From CAUSKK01 sp963532425 (GTDB lineage Bacteria; Pseudomonadota; Gammaproteobacteria; Cardiobacteriales; Cardiobacteriaceae): DNA of 64,000 nt. Position 1 is the stretch's first letter, and the number at the start of each line of letters is the position of its first letter. A program made the position numbers and the translations under genes. The DNA lies in assembly GCA_963532425.1 (NCBI GenBank), contig CAUSKK010000005.1, forward strand, positions 39,815 through 103,814. The letters run 5' to 3'. The notes below the pieces were generated by a model. The model did not search any database. It was not told the origin of the DNA and saw only the letters and a list, made by a program, of their open reading frames with translations. This document shows positions 24,803-33,358 of this stretch, one piece after another.

Positions 24803-25708
24803 GTGCGCATCGACTACCAGCAACGGCTCCAGCCGGTTATTCGCCAGCTGGAACGGCACTACCGCGACCCGCCGGATTTAGCCCACATTGCGGCGTTGGC
24901 GGCCCTATCGCCCTACCATTTCCGCCGCATCTTCACCGCCGTAACCGGTGAGACCCTGGCCGCCTATTTACGTCGGCTGCGGCTGGAAAACGTGGCCCGC
25001 CAGCTCTTCTACGGCCGGGCGCCCATCACCGCCCTCGCCCTGGAGCACGGCTATGGCAGTTCCCAGGCCCTGGCCAAGGCCTTCAGGGCCCATTTCGGCA
25101 TCAGTGCCAGCGAACTGCGGCGCTGCACGGATTTGCCCAGCTATATCGCCCTCATGCGCCATAGCAAAATCGGACACCATTTGCACAAGGACGGACACGC
25201 CGCCAACGGCGCCGCCCCGCATACTGGCAGCGAAGGCGAACCGAAGAGTGTCATGGATTTGAACACCGAAAATTTCGCCCCCCGCACCCTGGCCTATGTG
25301 CGGGTCATCGGCCCCTATGGCCAGGGCTACGACGTGGCCACCAACCGCCTCTACCGCTGGGCCCAGGCCCACGGCCTGGCCGGCGGCGAGCGCCTCTTCA
25401 TTTACCACGACAGCCCCGAGGTAACCCCGGCCGCCCGCTGCCGCACGGACATTGGTCTGAGCGTGCCCTCGGCCACGACGGTCAGCGGCGCCGTCGAACG
25501 GCAGGAACTGGCCGGCGGCAGCTACGCCTTCATTCGGCGCAGGCTGACGGCCCCGGCCCAGCATAGCCGGTGCTGGCAGGAACTGCTCAGCCAGGTGGTG
25601 GCGGCCGGGCTGGCGGTGGCCGAACGGCCCTGTTTCGAGCGCTACCACCACTTTCAGGAGCAGCCCTACCGGGCCGACGTGAGCTTTTACGTGGCCGTGG
25701 TGCTGTAA
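24803..25708 (+). CDS. AraC-family regulator with GyrI-like ligand domain
   Basis: A 301-residue transcription factor with the order DNA-binding domain first, effector domain second, as in Rob and SoxS-type fusions. Residues about 8-105 form the double helix-turn-helix (LAHIAALAALSPYHFRRIF, ITALALEHGYGSSQALAKAF). Residues about 145-301 are a GyrI-like (SHV-fold) domain, recognised by RTLAYVRVIGPYG and the ending YRADVSFYVAVVL. Such domains bind drugs or cationic compounds. I take GTG at 24803, with TAGGGG just upstream. The longer upstream frame overlaps the PARG gene. It likely regulates its own operon or the VOC gene downstream. Confidence 0.88.
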   Translation: MRIDYQQRLQPVIRQLERHYRDPPDLAHIAALAALSPYHFRRIFTAVTGETLAAYLRRLRLENVARQLFYGRAPITALALEHGYGSSQALAKAFRAHFGISASELRRCTDLPSYIALMRHSKIGHHLHKDGHAANGAAPHTGSEGEPKSVMDLNTENFAPRTLAYVRVIGPYGQGYDVATNRLYRWAQAHGLAGGERLFIYHDSPEVTPAARCRTDIGLSVPSATTVSGAVERQELAGGSYAFIRRRLTAPAQHSRCWQELLSQVVAAGLAVAERPCFERYHHFQEQPYRADVSFYVAVVL

Positions 25709-25739
25709 TAACCCTTTCCCCAACCTTTTAGGAGTTTTT

Positions 25740-26165
25740 ATGACTGAACCTATGCATGAACCCATGAGCGCCCTGTCCCATGTGTCCCTGGGCACCAATG
25801 ATTTTGCCGCCGCCGTGGCCTTCTACGATAAGGTGCTGGCGCCGCTGGGCATCAAGCGGGTGCTGGATTTGAGCGAACATGGCGCCGTGGCCTATGGCCG
25901 CGCCTACCCGGAATTTTGGATTCAGGCGCCCATGGACGGCCAGCCGGCCACCGTCGGCAACGGCACCCACGTGGCCTTCCTGGCCAGCAGCCCGGCCCAG
26001 GTGGACGCCTTCCACGCGGCGGCCCTCCAGGCCGGCGCCCGTGATGACGGCGCCCCCGGCCCCCGCCCCCACTACGGGCCGGAGTACTACGGTGGCTTCG
26101 TCCGCGATTTGGACGGCCATAAAATCGAGGCTATGGCTCTGCTCAGCAACGGCCCAACTCACTGA
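25740..26165 (+). CDS. VOC (glyoxalase-like) family protein
   Basis: A 141-residue vicinal-oxygen-chelate protein made of two beta-alpha-beta-beta-beta modules. LSHVSLGTNDFAAAVAFYDKVLAPLG is the first half, including the metal-binding His. THVAFLASSPAQVDAFHAAALQAGA and YYGGFVRDLDGHKIEAM are the second. Members act as glyoxalases, dioxygenases or antibiotic-binding proteins, and the activity is unknown here. It lies 31 nt after the AraC-GyrI gene with a good ribosome site (TAGGAG). ATGs at codons 1, 5 and 9 leave the exact start open. A palindrome-based terminator follows. Confidence 0.85.
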   Translation: MTEPMHEPMSALSHVSLGTNDFAAAVAFYDKVLAPLGIKRVLDLSEHGAVAYGRAYPEFWIQAPMDGQPATVGNGTHVAFLASSPAQVDAFHAAALQAGARDDGAPGPRPHYGPEYYGGFVRDLDGHKIEAMALLSNGPTH

Positions 26166-26182
26166 TTCACCGGCAAAAACGG

Positions 26183-26211
26183 GAGCGCTTCCTCGGAGGC
26201 GCTCTTTTTTT
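26183..26211 (+). terminator. Rho-independent terminator built from palindrome halves
   Basis: GAGCGCTTCC pairs with GGAGGCGCTC (one G-U) around a 2-nt loop and is followed by T7. It lies 18 nt after the VOC stop and opens the next array. Confidence 0.85.
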
Positions 26212-26219
26212 GTCCCGGC

Positions 26220-27098
26220 GCAGCGCTTCCCCTTTTCGTTGTTTTGGCCCGGAAGCGTTTCAATCTCCTGAATCAGGAAGCGCTTCGCTGGGGGACGGGC
26301 CCTTCTCGGCTGGCGCCGGTGAGGATTAAAGGAAGCACTGGACCCGAGGCCGAGGGAAGCGCTTCGGTTCGGAGCACCTGGCCAAGCCGGGTGGCTTTCC
26401 CAACCGAAGCGCTTCTGGCTTTTCGATTGGAACCCGACAAAGGGGCCGAGCCAGCCAAGCCTTTTCCCAGGCCGAAGCGCTCCCCTTTTTGGCTCCTAGA
26501 ACGAAGCGCTTCCCCAGGCGGAACCCGGCGAACGGGTCAAAGAAATGAAGCATTTCTCGGAACCGAAGCGCTTCATTCCCTTGGCCCAGAAGGAAGCGCT
26601 TCGCTGGCATCGACCTTTCTGGGGGTAAGCGCTTCGGTCTTCCGAACCGATTCCAGCGCTGGCCGTTGCTTTAGGGATTGGATTCAGCCAACCGAAGCGC
26701 TTCCCCCTTTTGGAGTTTTCCAACCAAAGCGCTTCGTTATTAGGGAGGAAGTGGAAAACGGCCCGAACTGAAGAAGCGCTCTCCCGGGGCGGCCATTGTC
26801 AAAGCAGCAACGGAGGAAGCGCTTCGTTTTAACTGCCCCGGCCCGGACCTACTCATCATCAGCAACCGGGTTACTGGGCCGAAGCGCTTCGGTAGAGGAA
26901 GAAGCCGGCCCTTGGAAATGAAGCGCTTCGGTTTTCCAGCCTTCCGGAGGCAAAGGGGGAGTGCTGGGCTGGTTTGCCGGTTCCGGCCGGGAAGCGCTTC
27001 GTTTTGACTGCCCCGGCCCGGGCCTACTCATCATCGGCAACCGGGTCGCTGGGCCGAAGCGCTTCGGCCGGCGAGGACTGGAAAAAGGGAAGCGCTTC
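26220..27098. repeat. Palindrome array with a duplicated 70-bp module
   Basis: Palindromes start at, for example, 26220, 26277, 26356, 26406, 26474, 26503, 26565, 26593, 26626, 26694 and 26726. Steps cluster near 30, 50 and 68 bp. About 70 bp at 26823-26893 recur with a few changes at 26999-27067 (containing CCTACTCATCATC). The array lies between convergent genes, and no gene is supported. Confidence 0.9.
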
Positions 27099-27122
27099 CC
27101 TTGGGGCTTTGGCATTGGCCCC

Positions 27123-27146
27123 AAAAAAAAGCCCCCAGACGGGGGC
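27123..27146 (-). terminator. Rho-independent terminator of the pha operon
   Basis: On the minus strand GCCCCCGTCTGGGGGC is followed by T8. It lies 22 nt after the phaA stop. Confidence 0.9.
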
Positions 27147-27167
27147 AAGCTGAGGGGAAGGGGGGGA

Positions 27168-28346
27168 TTAGGGCCGTTCCACCGCAATGGCCAGGCCCAT
27201 GCCGCCGCCGACGCAGAGGGTGGCGAGGCCACGTTTGACATTGCGCCGTTGCATCTCGTGCAGCAGGGTTACCAGAATGCGGCAGCCGCTGGCGCCGATG
27301 GGGTGGCCAAGGGCGATGGCCCCGCCGTTCACATTGACCTTGGCCATGTCGAAGTTCAGTTCCTTGGCCACGCCCAGGGCCTGGGCGGCGAAGGCCTCGT
27401 TGGCCTCGATTAGGTCCACCGATTCCAGCGGCCAGCCGGCCTTGGTCAGCGTGGCGCGGACGGCGGCCACCGGCCCCAGCCCCATCACCTCTGGCTCTAC
27501 GCCGGTTACGCCATAGGAGGCAATGCGGGCCAGCACCGGCAGACCGCGCTTCTGGGCCTCGCTGGCACGCATGACCACCACGGCGGCGGCGCCATCGTTG
27601 ATGCCCGAGGCGTTGCCGGCGGTAACGGTGCCGTCCTTGCGGAAGGCCGGTTTCAGTTTGTCCAGGCCCTCGGGGCTGACGTTGTCCTTGATGTACTCGT
27701 CTTCGTCCAGCACCAGCGGTTCGCCCTTGCGCTGGGGCACGCTGACACTGACCAGCTCATTTTTGAAATGGCCAGCGGCCCGGGCGGCGCTGGCCTTGTG
27801 CTGGGATTCCAGCGCCAGCGCGTTCTGCTGCTCGCGGCTGAAGCCGTAGCGTTCGGCGATGTTTTCGGCGGTGATGCCCATGTGGTAGCCGTGGTAGGCG
27901 TCGGTGAGGCCGTCGAAAATCATGGAATCCAGCAGGGGGGCCTCGCCCATCTTCACGCCGCTGCGCAGGTGCATGAAGTGGGGGCTCTGGGACATGGATT
28001 CCTGGCCGCCGGCAATGACAATATTGGCGTCGCCGCTGCGGATGGCCTGCACCGCCATTTGCACGGCCTTCAGGCCGGAGCCACAGACCACATTTACCGT
28101 GGTGGCCGGCTTATCCAGGGGCACGCCGCCGGCAATGGCCGCCTGGCGGGCCGGGTTCTGGCCGATGCCGGTGGTGAGCACATTGCCCATGATGACCTCG
28201 TCCACATCGGCCGGGGCAATGCCGGTAATTTCCAGCAGATTTTTAATCACCACGCCGCCGAGCTGGGGCGCGGTCAGCGGGGCCAGGGTGCCGAGGAAAC
28301 TGCCAATCGGGGTGCGTTTAGCGGCAACGATAACGATGTCTTCCAT
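27168..28346 (-). CDS. phaA: Acetyl-CoA acetyltransferase (beta-ketothiolase)
   Basis: Condenses two acetyl-CoA to acetoacetyl-CoA, the entry to polyhydroxybutyrate. The 392-residue thiolase has the acyl-accepting Cys88 in NVVCGSGLKAV, the NEAFAAQALGVAKEL block, GGAIALGHPIGASG with its catalytic His, and LCVGGGMGLAI with the second Cys near the C-terminus. It is the last gene of phaB-phaP-phaC-phaA, 21 nt after phaC. Thiolases of fatty-acid degradation look similar. The operon context decides for PhaA. Confidence 0.93.
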   Translation of the reverse strand: MEDIVIVAAKRTPIGSFLGTLAPLTAPQLGGVVIKNLLEITGIAPADVDEVIMGNVLTTGIGQNPARQAAIAGGVPLDKPATTVNVVCGSGLKAVQMAVQAIRSGDANIVIAGGQESMSQSPHFMHLRSGVKMGEAPLLDSMIFDGLTDAYHGYHMGITAENIAERYGFSREQQNALALESQHKASAARAAGHFKNELVSVSVPQRKGEPLVLDEDEYIKDNVSPEGLDKLKPAFRKDGTVTAGNASGINDGAAAVVVMRASEAQKRGLPVLARIASYGVTGVEPEVMGLGPVAAVRATLTKAGWPLESVDLIEANEAFAAQALGVAKELNFDMAKVNVNGGAIALGHPIGASGCRILVTLLHEMQRRNVKRGLATLCVGGGMGLAIAVERP

Positions 28347-28367
28347 TGCGTATCTCCAGTAAAAAAA

Positions 28368-30122
28368 TCAGATGAGATTGACCTGCACATAGGAGCCGGG
28401 GGCCGGGGCCAGGGGTGGATGGTCCGTGCTGCCCAGGGGCCGGGCCGGCACCTTATCGCCGGCGTAGGCCTGCACCCACTCCTGCCAGGCCAGCCACCAG
28501 GAGCGCTTCACAAACTCGGCGCCGGCCAGCCAGCTGGCCTCGTCCACGAAGGGTTCCGGGTTGTGGTAGTAGCCGTATTTATTGCGGCTGGGCGGATTGA
28601 TGATGCCGGCCACGTGGCCCGATTCGCCGAGCAGCAGCGTGCTGGGCCCGCCCAGGGCGGCGGCGCCCCGGAAGGTGCCCGGCCACAGGGAAATGTGGTC
28701 CTCCTGGGTGGAAATGAAGAAGTTCGGCGTTTTCACCCGGCCCAGGTTCAGGCCGACGCCGTCGATGCGGATTTTGCCCGGCTGCACCAGCTCGTTATGC
28801 AGATAGAGCCGGCGCAGCAGGAAGCTGTGCACCGCCGCCGGAATGTTGGTGCCGTCGCTGTTCCAATAGAGGATGTCGAACTGGGACGGCTCCTTGCCCT
28901 TGAGATAGTTCTCAATGTAGTAGTTCCAGTAGAGCGTATTTTCCCGCAGCAGGCTGAAGGTAACGGCCAGATGGCGGCCGTCGCAGAAGCCCTGCAGGGC
29001 GTCCAGCGCCTCCATGGCCTGAATGACCGGCTCATTGATAAAGACGCCGAGCATGCCCGGGTTGGCAAAATCCAGAATGGTGGCCAGATAGGTGGCGCTT
29101 TTGATGGGATTGTGGCGCTCGCGCTTGGCCACGGCGTAGGCCTGGGTCGCCGCCAGCAGCGTGCCGCCGATGCAATAGCCCAGCCCGTTCACCTTGCGTT
29201 CGCCGGTGATGGCTTCGATGGCGTCGGTGGCGGCCAGCACCCCGGCCAGCATCAAATCCTCGTAGGTGGTTTTAACCGGCTGGGTGGGATTGCGCCAGGA
29301 GATGAGAAAGACCGTATGGCCCTGGCTGCGGGCCCAGTGCACGAAGGAATTGTGTTCGCGCAGGTCCAGCACATAAAACTTATTGATGAACGGCGGCACA
29401 ATCAGCAGCGGCGTCTGGAAGACTTCGTCGCCCAGCGCTTCGTACTGAATGAGCTGGAACAGGTCGTTTTCAAAAACCACCGCCCCCGGCGTGGCCGCCA
29501 AATCTTTGCCCAGCTGGAACTGGCCGCCGGTCATGCGCACGCGCAGATATTTGCCGCTGTTGGCCACGTCGTCGCGGAAGATTTCCAGGCCGCGAATCAG
29601 GTTCATGCCGCCCTCCTGCACCGTCTGTTGCAGCACCTCCGGATTGGTCCAGAGGAAATTGCTCGGGGCCAGGGCGTTAATCATCTGGCGGGTAAAAAAG
29701 TGCAGCCGCTGGCGCACGGCCGGGCTCAGGCCCTCGACGCTGTCCAGCATATCGGCCACGATTTTGCTGAAGTGCAGATAGGACTGGCTCAGCAGGTCAA
29801 AATTGGGCTGCTCCTGCCAGAGCGGACTAATGAAACGCCGGTCGCCGGCCGGGGCCGTGGCCAGCGGCGGCTGTTCCTTGTCCACGGCCCGTTCCAGCAC
29901 GTTGCGATAGATGTCCAGCTGGCCCTGCCACCAGCGAAATTGCAGTTCCATGAGCTTGGCCGGCTGGCGCCGGAGCGCTTCATAGAACGTCTGCAAATCC
30001 TGCTGGTTGATTTGGGCCAGGGCCGCATTGACCGGGTTATCCCCGTAGAAAAAATCCTGCACCTTGCGCAGCAGGGCAGTGCTGATACTAAAGAGCTGGT
30101 GCAGGTTTGGATTGGCTTCCAT
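28368..30122 (-). CDS. phaC: Class I poly(3-hydroxyalkanoate) polymerase
   Basis: Polymerises 3-hydroxybutyryl-CoA into storage granules. The 584-residue protein has the PhaC N-terminal domain (about 60-240) and an alpha/beta-hydrolase core. The lipase-like box is GYCIGG with nucleophile Cys317. The catalytic Asp475 is in STQEDH, and His503 is in ESGHVAGIINPP. Length and the lack of an adjacent phaE or phaR identify class I (short-chain substrates). It stands third in the operon, between the phasin and the thiolase. A GGAGCGCTTC variant of the palindrome lies inside near 28500. Confidence 0.94.
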   Translation of the reverse strand: MEANPNLHQLFSISTALLRKVQDFFYGDNPVNAALAQINQQDLQTFYEALRRQPAKLMELQFRWWQGQLDIYRNVLERAVDKEQPPLATAPAGDRRFISPLWQEQPNFDLLSQSYLHFSKIVADMLDSVEGLSPAVRQRLHFFTRQMINALAPSNFLWTNPEVLQQTVQEGGMNLIRGLEIFRDDVANSGKYLRVRMTGGQFQLGKDLAATPGAVVFENDLFQLIQYEALGDEVFQTPLLIVPPFINKFYVLDLREHNSFVHWARSQGHTVFLISWRNPTQPVKTTYEDLMLAGVLAATDAIEAITGERKVNGLGYCIGGTLLAATQAYAVAKRERHNPIKSATYLATILDFANPGMLGVFINEPVIQAMEALDALQGFCDGRHLAVTFSLLRENTLYWNYYIENYLKGKEPSQFDILYWNSDGTNIPAAVHSFLLRRLYLHNELVQPGKIRIDGVGLNLGRVKTPNFFISTQEDHISLWPGTFRGAAALGGPSTLLLGESGHVAGIINPPSRNKYGYYHNPEPFVDEASWLAGAEFVKRSWWLAWQEWVQAYAGDKVPARPLGSTDHPPLAPAPGSYVQVNLI

Positions 30123-30163
30123 GTTCCCTCCTGAGGACGGGCGGGCCGGAGCCCGCCGCCGGT

Positions 30164-30505
30164 TTATTTTTTGGTGGGAACCGCTTCGGCGATGATTTGG
30201 TCCAAATCGGCCTTGAACTGGCTGGCCAGGGCGGCCACCTTCTTGCCGTCCTCGATGAGCTGCTGGCTGAGTTTGGTCATGGTTTCCAGCTGCTTCATGC
30301 CGCTGGTGGTCAGGGTTTGCAGGTCGCAGACCTGGCTATTGACCGCCAGCTGGGCCAGGCCGATTTCGGCATACTGGCGGGCCGATTCCAACTGCAGGTT
30401 GGTGATGTCGGCGAAGCTCTTGGCGATGAGCTGGTTGTATTTCAGATAGGGCGCAAAGGCGTTCTGGTATTGGCCGTTCAGACTCGTAAAGAAATTGCTG
30501 TACAT
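30164..30505 (-). CDS. phaP: Phasin, PHA granule-coat protein
   Basis: Small amphipathic helical protein that covers polyhydroxybutyrate granules and controls their size. The 113-residue product is almost wholly helical and lacks a signal peptide. Its N-terminal YSNFFTSLNGQYQNAFAPYLKYNQL and LQLESARQYAEIGLAQL match the phasin_2 pattern. It is shorter than many phasins (about 180) but similar to the 112-116 residue forms of some gammaproteobacteria. It sits between phaB and phaC on the same strand with short gaps. Identity rests on both sequence pattern and context. Confidence 0.85.
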   Translation of the reverse strand: MYSNFFTSLNGQYQNAFAPYLKYNQLIAKSFADITNLQLESARQYAEIGLAQLAVNSQVCDLQTLTTSGMKQLETMTKLSQQLIEDGKKVAALASQFKADLDQIIAEAVPTKK

Positions 30506-30528
30506 GGTTAGTGCTCCGTGGAAAAAAA

Positions 30529-31281
30529 TCAGTGCATGTAGAGGCCGCCGTTGATGGACAGGGTCTCGCCGGTGATGTAGGCGGCGGCCGGGCTGAGCAG
30601 ATAGGCCACGGCGGCGGCGATTTCCTCGGGCTGGGCCAGCCGTTGCAGCGGCACCGAAGCCTCGATGGCCTGCAAAATCTCCGGCTTCATGGCCGTTACC
30701 ATCGGCGTGGCGGTGTAGCCGGGGGCAATGGCATTGACGGTGATGCCGACCCGCGCCCCCTCCTGGGCCAGGGCCTTGGTGAAGCCGATGATGCCGGCCT
30801 TGGCGGCGCTGTAGTTGGCCTGGCCGAACTGGCCCTTGAGGCCGTTCACCGAGCTGATATTGACGATGCGGCCGCTGGCCTGTTCCAGCATTTTCAGGAA
30901 CACCGGGTGGCTAACGCTGTAGAGCGACTTCAGGTTGGTATCCAGAACGGCGCTCCACTGCTCGAAACTCATTTTCTTGAAGCTGGCGTCGCGGGTGATG
31001 CCAGCGTTGTTAATCAGGGCGTCAATGCGGCCCTCGGCGGCGATGGCCTCGGTGATGGCCGTCTGGGTGGCCTCGTGATTGGCCAAATCGCAGCTGACCA
31101 GGCGCAGCTGCTCCTGGTTCAGCTTGTTATCGTCCAGCCAGCGGGCGAAGCGGGCCGCCTCGTCGGGCCGGGGGCTGGCGGTGGCGATGATTTTGTAGCC
31201 GTCCTGGGCCAGGCGAACACAGATGGCAGTACCAATGCCGCCGAGGGCGCCGCTGACGAGCGCAACTTTGGGTGCAGACAC
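30529..31281 (-). CDS. phaB: Acetoacetyl-CoA reductase
   Basis: Short-chain dehydrogenase that reduces acetoacetyl-CoA to (R)-3-hydroxybutyryl-CoA with NADPH. The 250-residue protein has GALGGIG at 11-17, NNAG near 91-94, and the catalytic Ser (NISSVNGLKGQFGQ), Tyr157 and Lys161 in NYSAAK. The C-terminal GLYMH is typical of PhaB. The start is GTG at 31281, with AGAGGAAATTC before it. It is the first gene of the pha operon. Distinguishing it from FabG relies on the GLKGQFGQANYSAAK block and on its neighbours. Confidence 0.92.
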   Translation of the reverse strand: MSAPKVALVSGALGGIGTAICVRLAQDGYKIIATASPRPDEAARFARWLDDNKLNQEQLRLVSCDLANHEATQTAITEAIAAEGRIDALINNAGITRDASFKKMSFEQWSAVLDTNLKSLYSVSHPVFLKMLEQASGRIVNISSVNGLKGQFGQANYSAAKAGIIGFTKALAQEGARVGITVNAIAPGYTATPMVTAMKPEILQAIEASVPLQRLAQPEEIAAAVAYLLSPAAAYITGETLSINGGLYMH

Positions 31282-31606
31282 GATGAATTTCCTCTTCTAT
31301 GAACAAACCAGAAAAATCTCTAAGTGCGTGGTTTTTCAACCCTTTTTCTTATTCTTGTACGCCTGTCCAAGGATTATCCTTCAGCCAGATTTTTTTATCA
31401 AATCCATTTGAAATCATAAAAATCAAAAGCGACGGTTTAGCCCCGGCCCCGGCCCGCAAAGCCGCGCCGCCCGGGCCTTGGCGGCTTAACTTAATCTTTT
31501 TTCATCGTTGGGCACCGGACCCATTTCGGCTCTGTTCTTACTGGGGTTCGGGCCCGGCGGCCATTGCCGCTATACTGCGGATTCTTTTCTAAATGAGGTA
31601 AAAACC
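31282..31606. other. Divergent promoter region between phaB and cytochrome b561
   Basis: This 325-bp gap is markedly AT-richer than the rest and holds no palindrome copies and no gene. It must carry the promoters of both flanking operons. A TATACT hexamer at 31571-31576, upstream of the plus-strand gene, is a plausible -10 box. I could not find a convincing -35 at the right distance. No riboswitch-like structure is evident. Confidence 0.5.
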
Positions 31607-32068
31607 ATGCAAATTTTCGACAATCCAATCCGCTATGGTCTGGTAAGCCGGGCCCTGCACTGGCTGATGTTCCTGGCCTATCTGGCCATGTTCGCCATCG
31701 TCATTCTGAAGAACCAGAATCCGGAATATAAATATCTGATGGCCTATCACGTTCAGGTGGGCCTGATTCTGCTCGGCGTTACCGGCCTGCGTTTCCTCTG
31801 GGCGCTGGTGAATTTCACCCGCCGGCCGGCCTCGGGGCTGCTGGCCAAGCTCGGCCACCTGGCCATCTATGGCCTGATGTTCGCCGTGCCGGCCATCGGT
31901 CTGGCGCGCAAGTTCGGCAAGGAAAACGGTAATGAGGCCCTGATTCAGCTCGGCAACCAGTGGCACGGCCTGCTTGGCTGGGTGCTGGCGGCCCTGGTGG
32001 TTGGCCATGTGCTCATGGCCCTCTATCACCAACGGCGTGGCGAAAAAATGCTGCAACGGATGGCCTGA
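31607..32068 (+). CDS. Cytochrome b561 (CybB-like)
   Basis: Four-helix inner-membrane diheme cytochrome of the bacterial b561 family, passing electrons between quinol and an acceptor such as superoxide. The 153-residue protein has four hydrophobic helices and conserved heme-ligand histidines: SRALHWLMF (helix 1), MAYHVQVGL (helix 2), LGHLAIYGLM (helix 3) and NQWHGLLGW / VGHVLMALYH (helix 4). It is slightly shorter than the typical 175. ATGAGG lies just before the ATG at 31607. The longer frame starting at 31508 lacks a ribosome site. It stands one base before crcB. Confidence 0.88.
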   Translation: MQIFDNPIRYGLVSRALHWLMFLAYLAMFAIVILKNQNPEYKYLMAYHVQVGLILLGVTGLRFLWALVNFTRRPASGLLAKLGHLAIYGLMFAVPAIGLARKFGKENGNEALIQLGNQWHGLLGWVLAALVVGHVLMALYHQRRGEKMLQRMA

Positions 32069-32069
32069 G

Positions 32070-32411
32070 ATGAACGCCTGGCTTCTGGTTGGCTGCGGCG
32101 GGGCCCTCGGGGCCATCAGCCGCCACGCCCTCGGTCTACAGCCCCTGGGCGTGAGCAAAACCCTGCTGGTCAATGTGCTCGGTTCATTTCTGCTCGGTCT
32201 CATTCTGGTGCTGGTCCATGACCGCCGGCTGATGCTCCTGCTGACCATCGGCTTCTGCGGCGCCTTCACCACCTTCTCGGCCTTCTCCTACGACCTGCTG
32301 GTGCTTATCCAGCGCGGCGCCTGGGGCCAGGCCTTTATTCACAGCCTGCTGAACGTCGTCGTCTCGGTCTTCGCCCTCTGGCTGGGCATTACCCTGGCGC
32401 GCCTGTTCTAG
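32070..32411 (+). CDS. crcB: Fluoride exporter CrcB/Fluc
   Basis: Dual-topology fluoride channel of the inner membrane that lets F- leave the cell. The 113-residue protein has four helices and the family's landmarks: GGALGAISRHALG at the start, LLVNVLGSFLLGL with the conserved Asn, and GFCGAFTTFSAFSYD, whose Phe pair and Thr line the pore. It begins one base after the cytochrome b561 stop and ends four bases before the next start, so the three genes form one transcript. No fluoride riboswitch motif is found upstream. Confidence 0.93.
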   Translation: MNAWLLVGCGGALGAISRHALGLQPLGVSKTLLVNVLGSFLLGLILVLVHDRRLMLLLTIGFCGAFTTFSAFSYDLLVLIQRGAWGQAFIHSLLNVVVSVFALWLGITLARLF

Positions 32412-32415
32412 GGCC

Positions 32416-33333
32416 GTGCTCGAACGCAAACATCTGGCCATCATCGTGGCCCTGAAGCGCTTCGGTTCGCTCACAGCGGCGGCCGAAGCGCTTTATTTAT
32501 CCCAGTCGGCCCTGAGCCACAGCATCGGCCGGCTGGAGGCGGCGCTGGGCATCAGCCTCTGGCAGAAACAGGGGCGCGGCCTGCGCCTGACCCGGGCCGG
32601 TGAGCGGCTCTACCAGCAGGCCCAGAAAATCCTGCCCCAGTTCGCCCAGCTGGAGGACGAGCTCCGCCACTTCGCCAGCGGCCGCCGGGGCCTGCTGCGC
32701 CTGGGCATGGAGTGCCACCCCTGCTATCGCTGGCTGCTGACGGTGGTGGAACCCTATCTGGCCGCCTGGCCGCTGGTGGATATGGATTTGAAACAGCAAT
32801 TCCAGTTCAAGGGCGCCGAGGCCCTGCTGCACTATGAAATCGACCTGCTCATCACCCCCGACCCGGTGGAACGGCAGGGGCTGCTCTTCCGGCCGGTGTT
32901 TCCCTATGAGCAGGTGCTGGTGGTGGCCCCGGGCCATCGCCTCGCCGAGCGCCAGCGGATTGAGCCCGCCGATTTGGCCGGCGAGGTGCTGCTGACCTAT
33001 CCGGTGCCGCCGGAACGGCTGGATATTTTCTCGGCCTTCCTCTGGCCGGCCGGGGTGGAGGTGGGCGCCCACAAGACGGTGGAAATGACGGAAATCATGC
33101 TGCAGATGGTGGCGGCCCGGCGCGGGGTAACGGCGTTGCCCCTGTGGCTGGTGCAGGGCTACGGGCCGCTGCGGGCGCTGCGCCTCGGCAACGGCCTGTT
33201 CAAACAGATTCATCTGGGCCTGCGCCAGGAGGAAGAAACCATCGACTACATCGCCGGCTTCATCCAACAGGCTTTGCTCAGCAGCCCCGGCGGCCCGACG
33301 TTTCTGTCGGATTCTCTGTCCCCTAATCCCTGA
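32416..33333 (+). CDS. LysR-family regulator, MetR-like
   Basis: A 305-residue LysR-type transcription factor. The N-terminal helix-turn-helix is FGSLTAAAEALYLSQSALSHSIGRLE. The effector domain contains RLGMECHPCYRWLLTVVEPYL, DLLITPDPVERQGL and LLTYPVPPERLDIF, which resemble MetR, the homocysteine-responsive activator of methionine genes. metA in this window (46145) is a possible target, but it is 14 kb away and this is inference. The start is GTG at 32416, four bases after crcB. A palindrome at 32454-32463 encodes Lys-Arg-Phe in the recognition region, and a variant lies at about 32484. Confidence 0.85.
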   Translation: MLERKHLAIIVALKRFGSLTAAAEALYLSQSALSHSIGRLEAALGISLWQKQGRGLRLTRAGERLYQQAQKILPQFAQLEDELRHFASGRRGLLRLGMECHPCYRWLLTVVEPYLAAWPLVDMDLKQQFQFKGAEALLHYEIDLLITPDPVERQGLLFRPVFPYEQVLVVAPGHRLAERQRIEPADLAGEVLLTYPVPPERLDIFSAFLWPAGVEVGAHKTVEMTEIMLQMVAARRGVTALPLWLVQGYGPLRALRLGNGLFKQIHLGLRQEEETIDYIAGFIQQALLSSPGGPTFLSDSLSPNP

Positions 33334-33358
33334 AAATAGGCCTATTTTGGAGAACCCC

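Noticed and set aside
26220..27098. Insertion sequence or prophage remnant
   Set aside because: There is no transposase, integrase or terminal inverted repeat pair with target duplication. The repeats are explained by the palindrome arrays.
27768..30134. Very long antisense frames opposite real genes, for example 18264-20045, 27768-30134, 37225-39282 and 50467-52809
   Set aside because: GC-rich coding DNA keeps the opposite strand open. The sense frames encode well-known proteins, while these have no family and repetitive Gly/Ala/His content.
31282..31606. Fluoride riboswitch for crcB
   Set aside because: crcB is internal to its transcript and the leader shows no recognisable riboswitch core.
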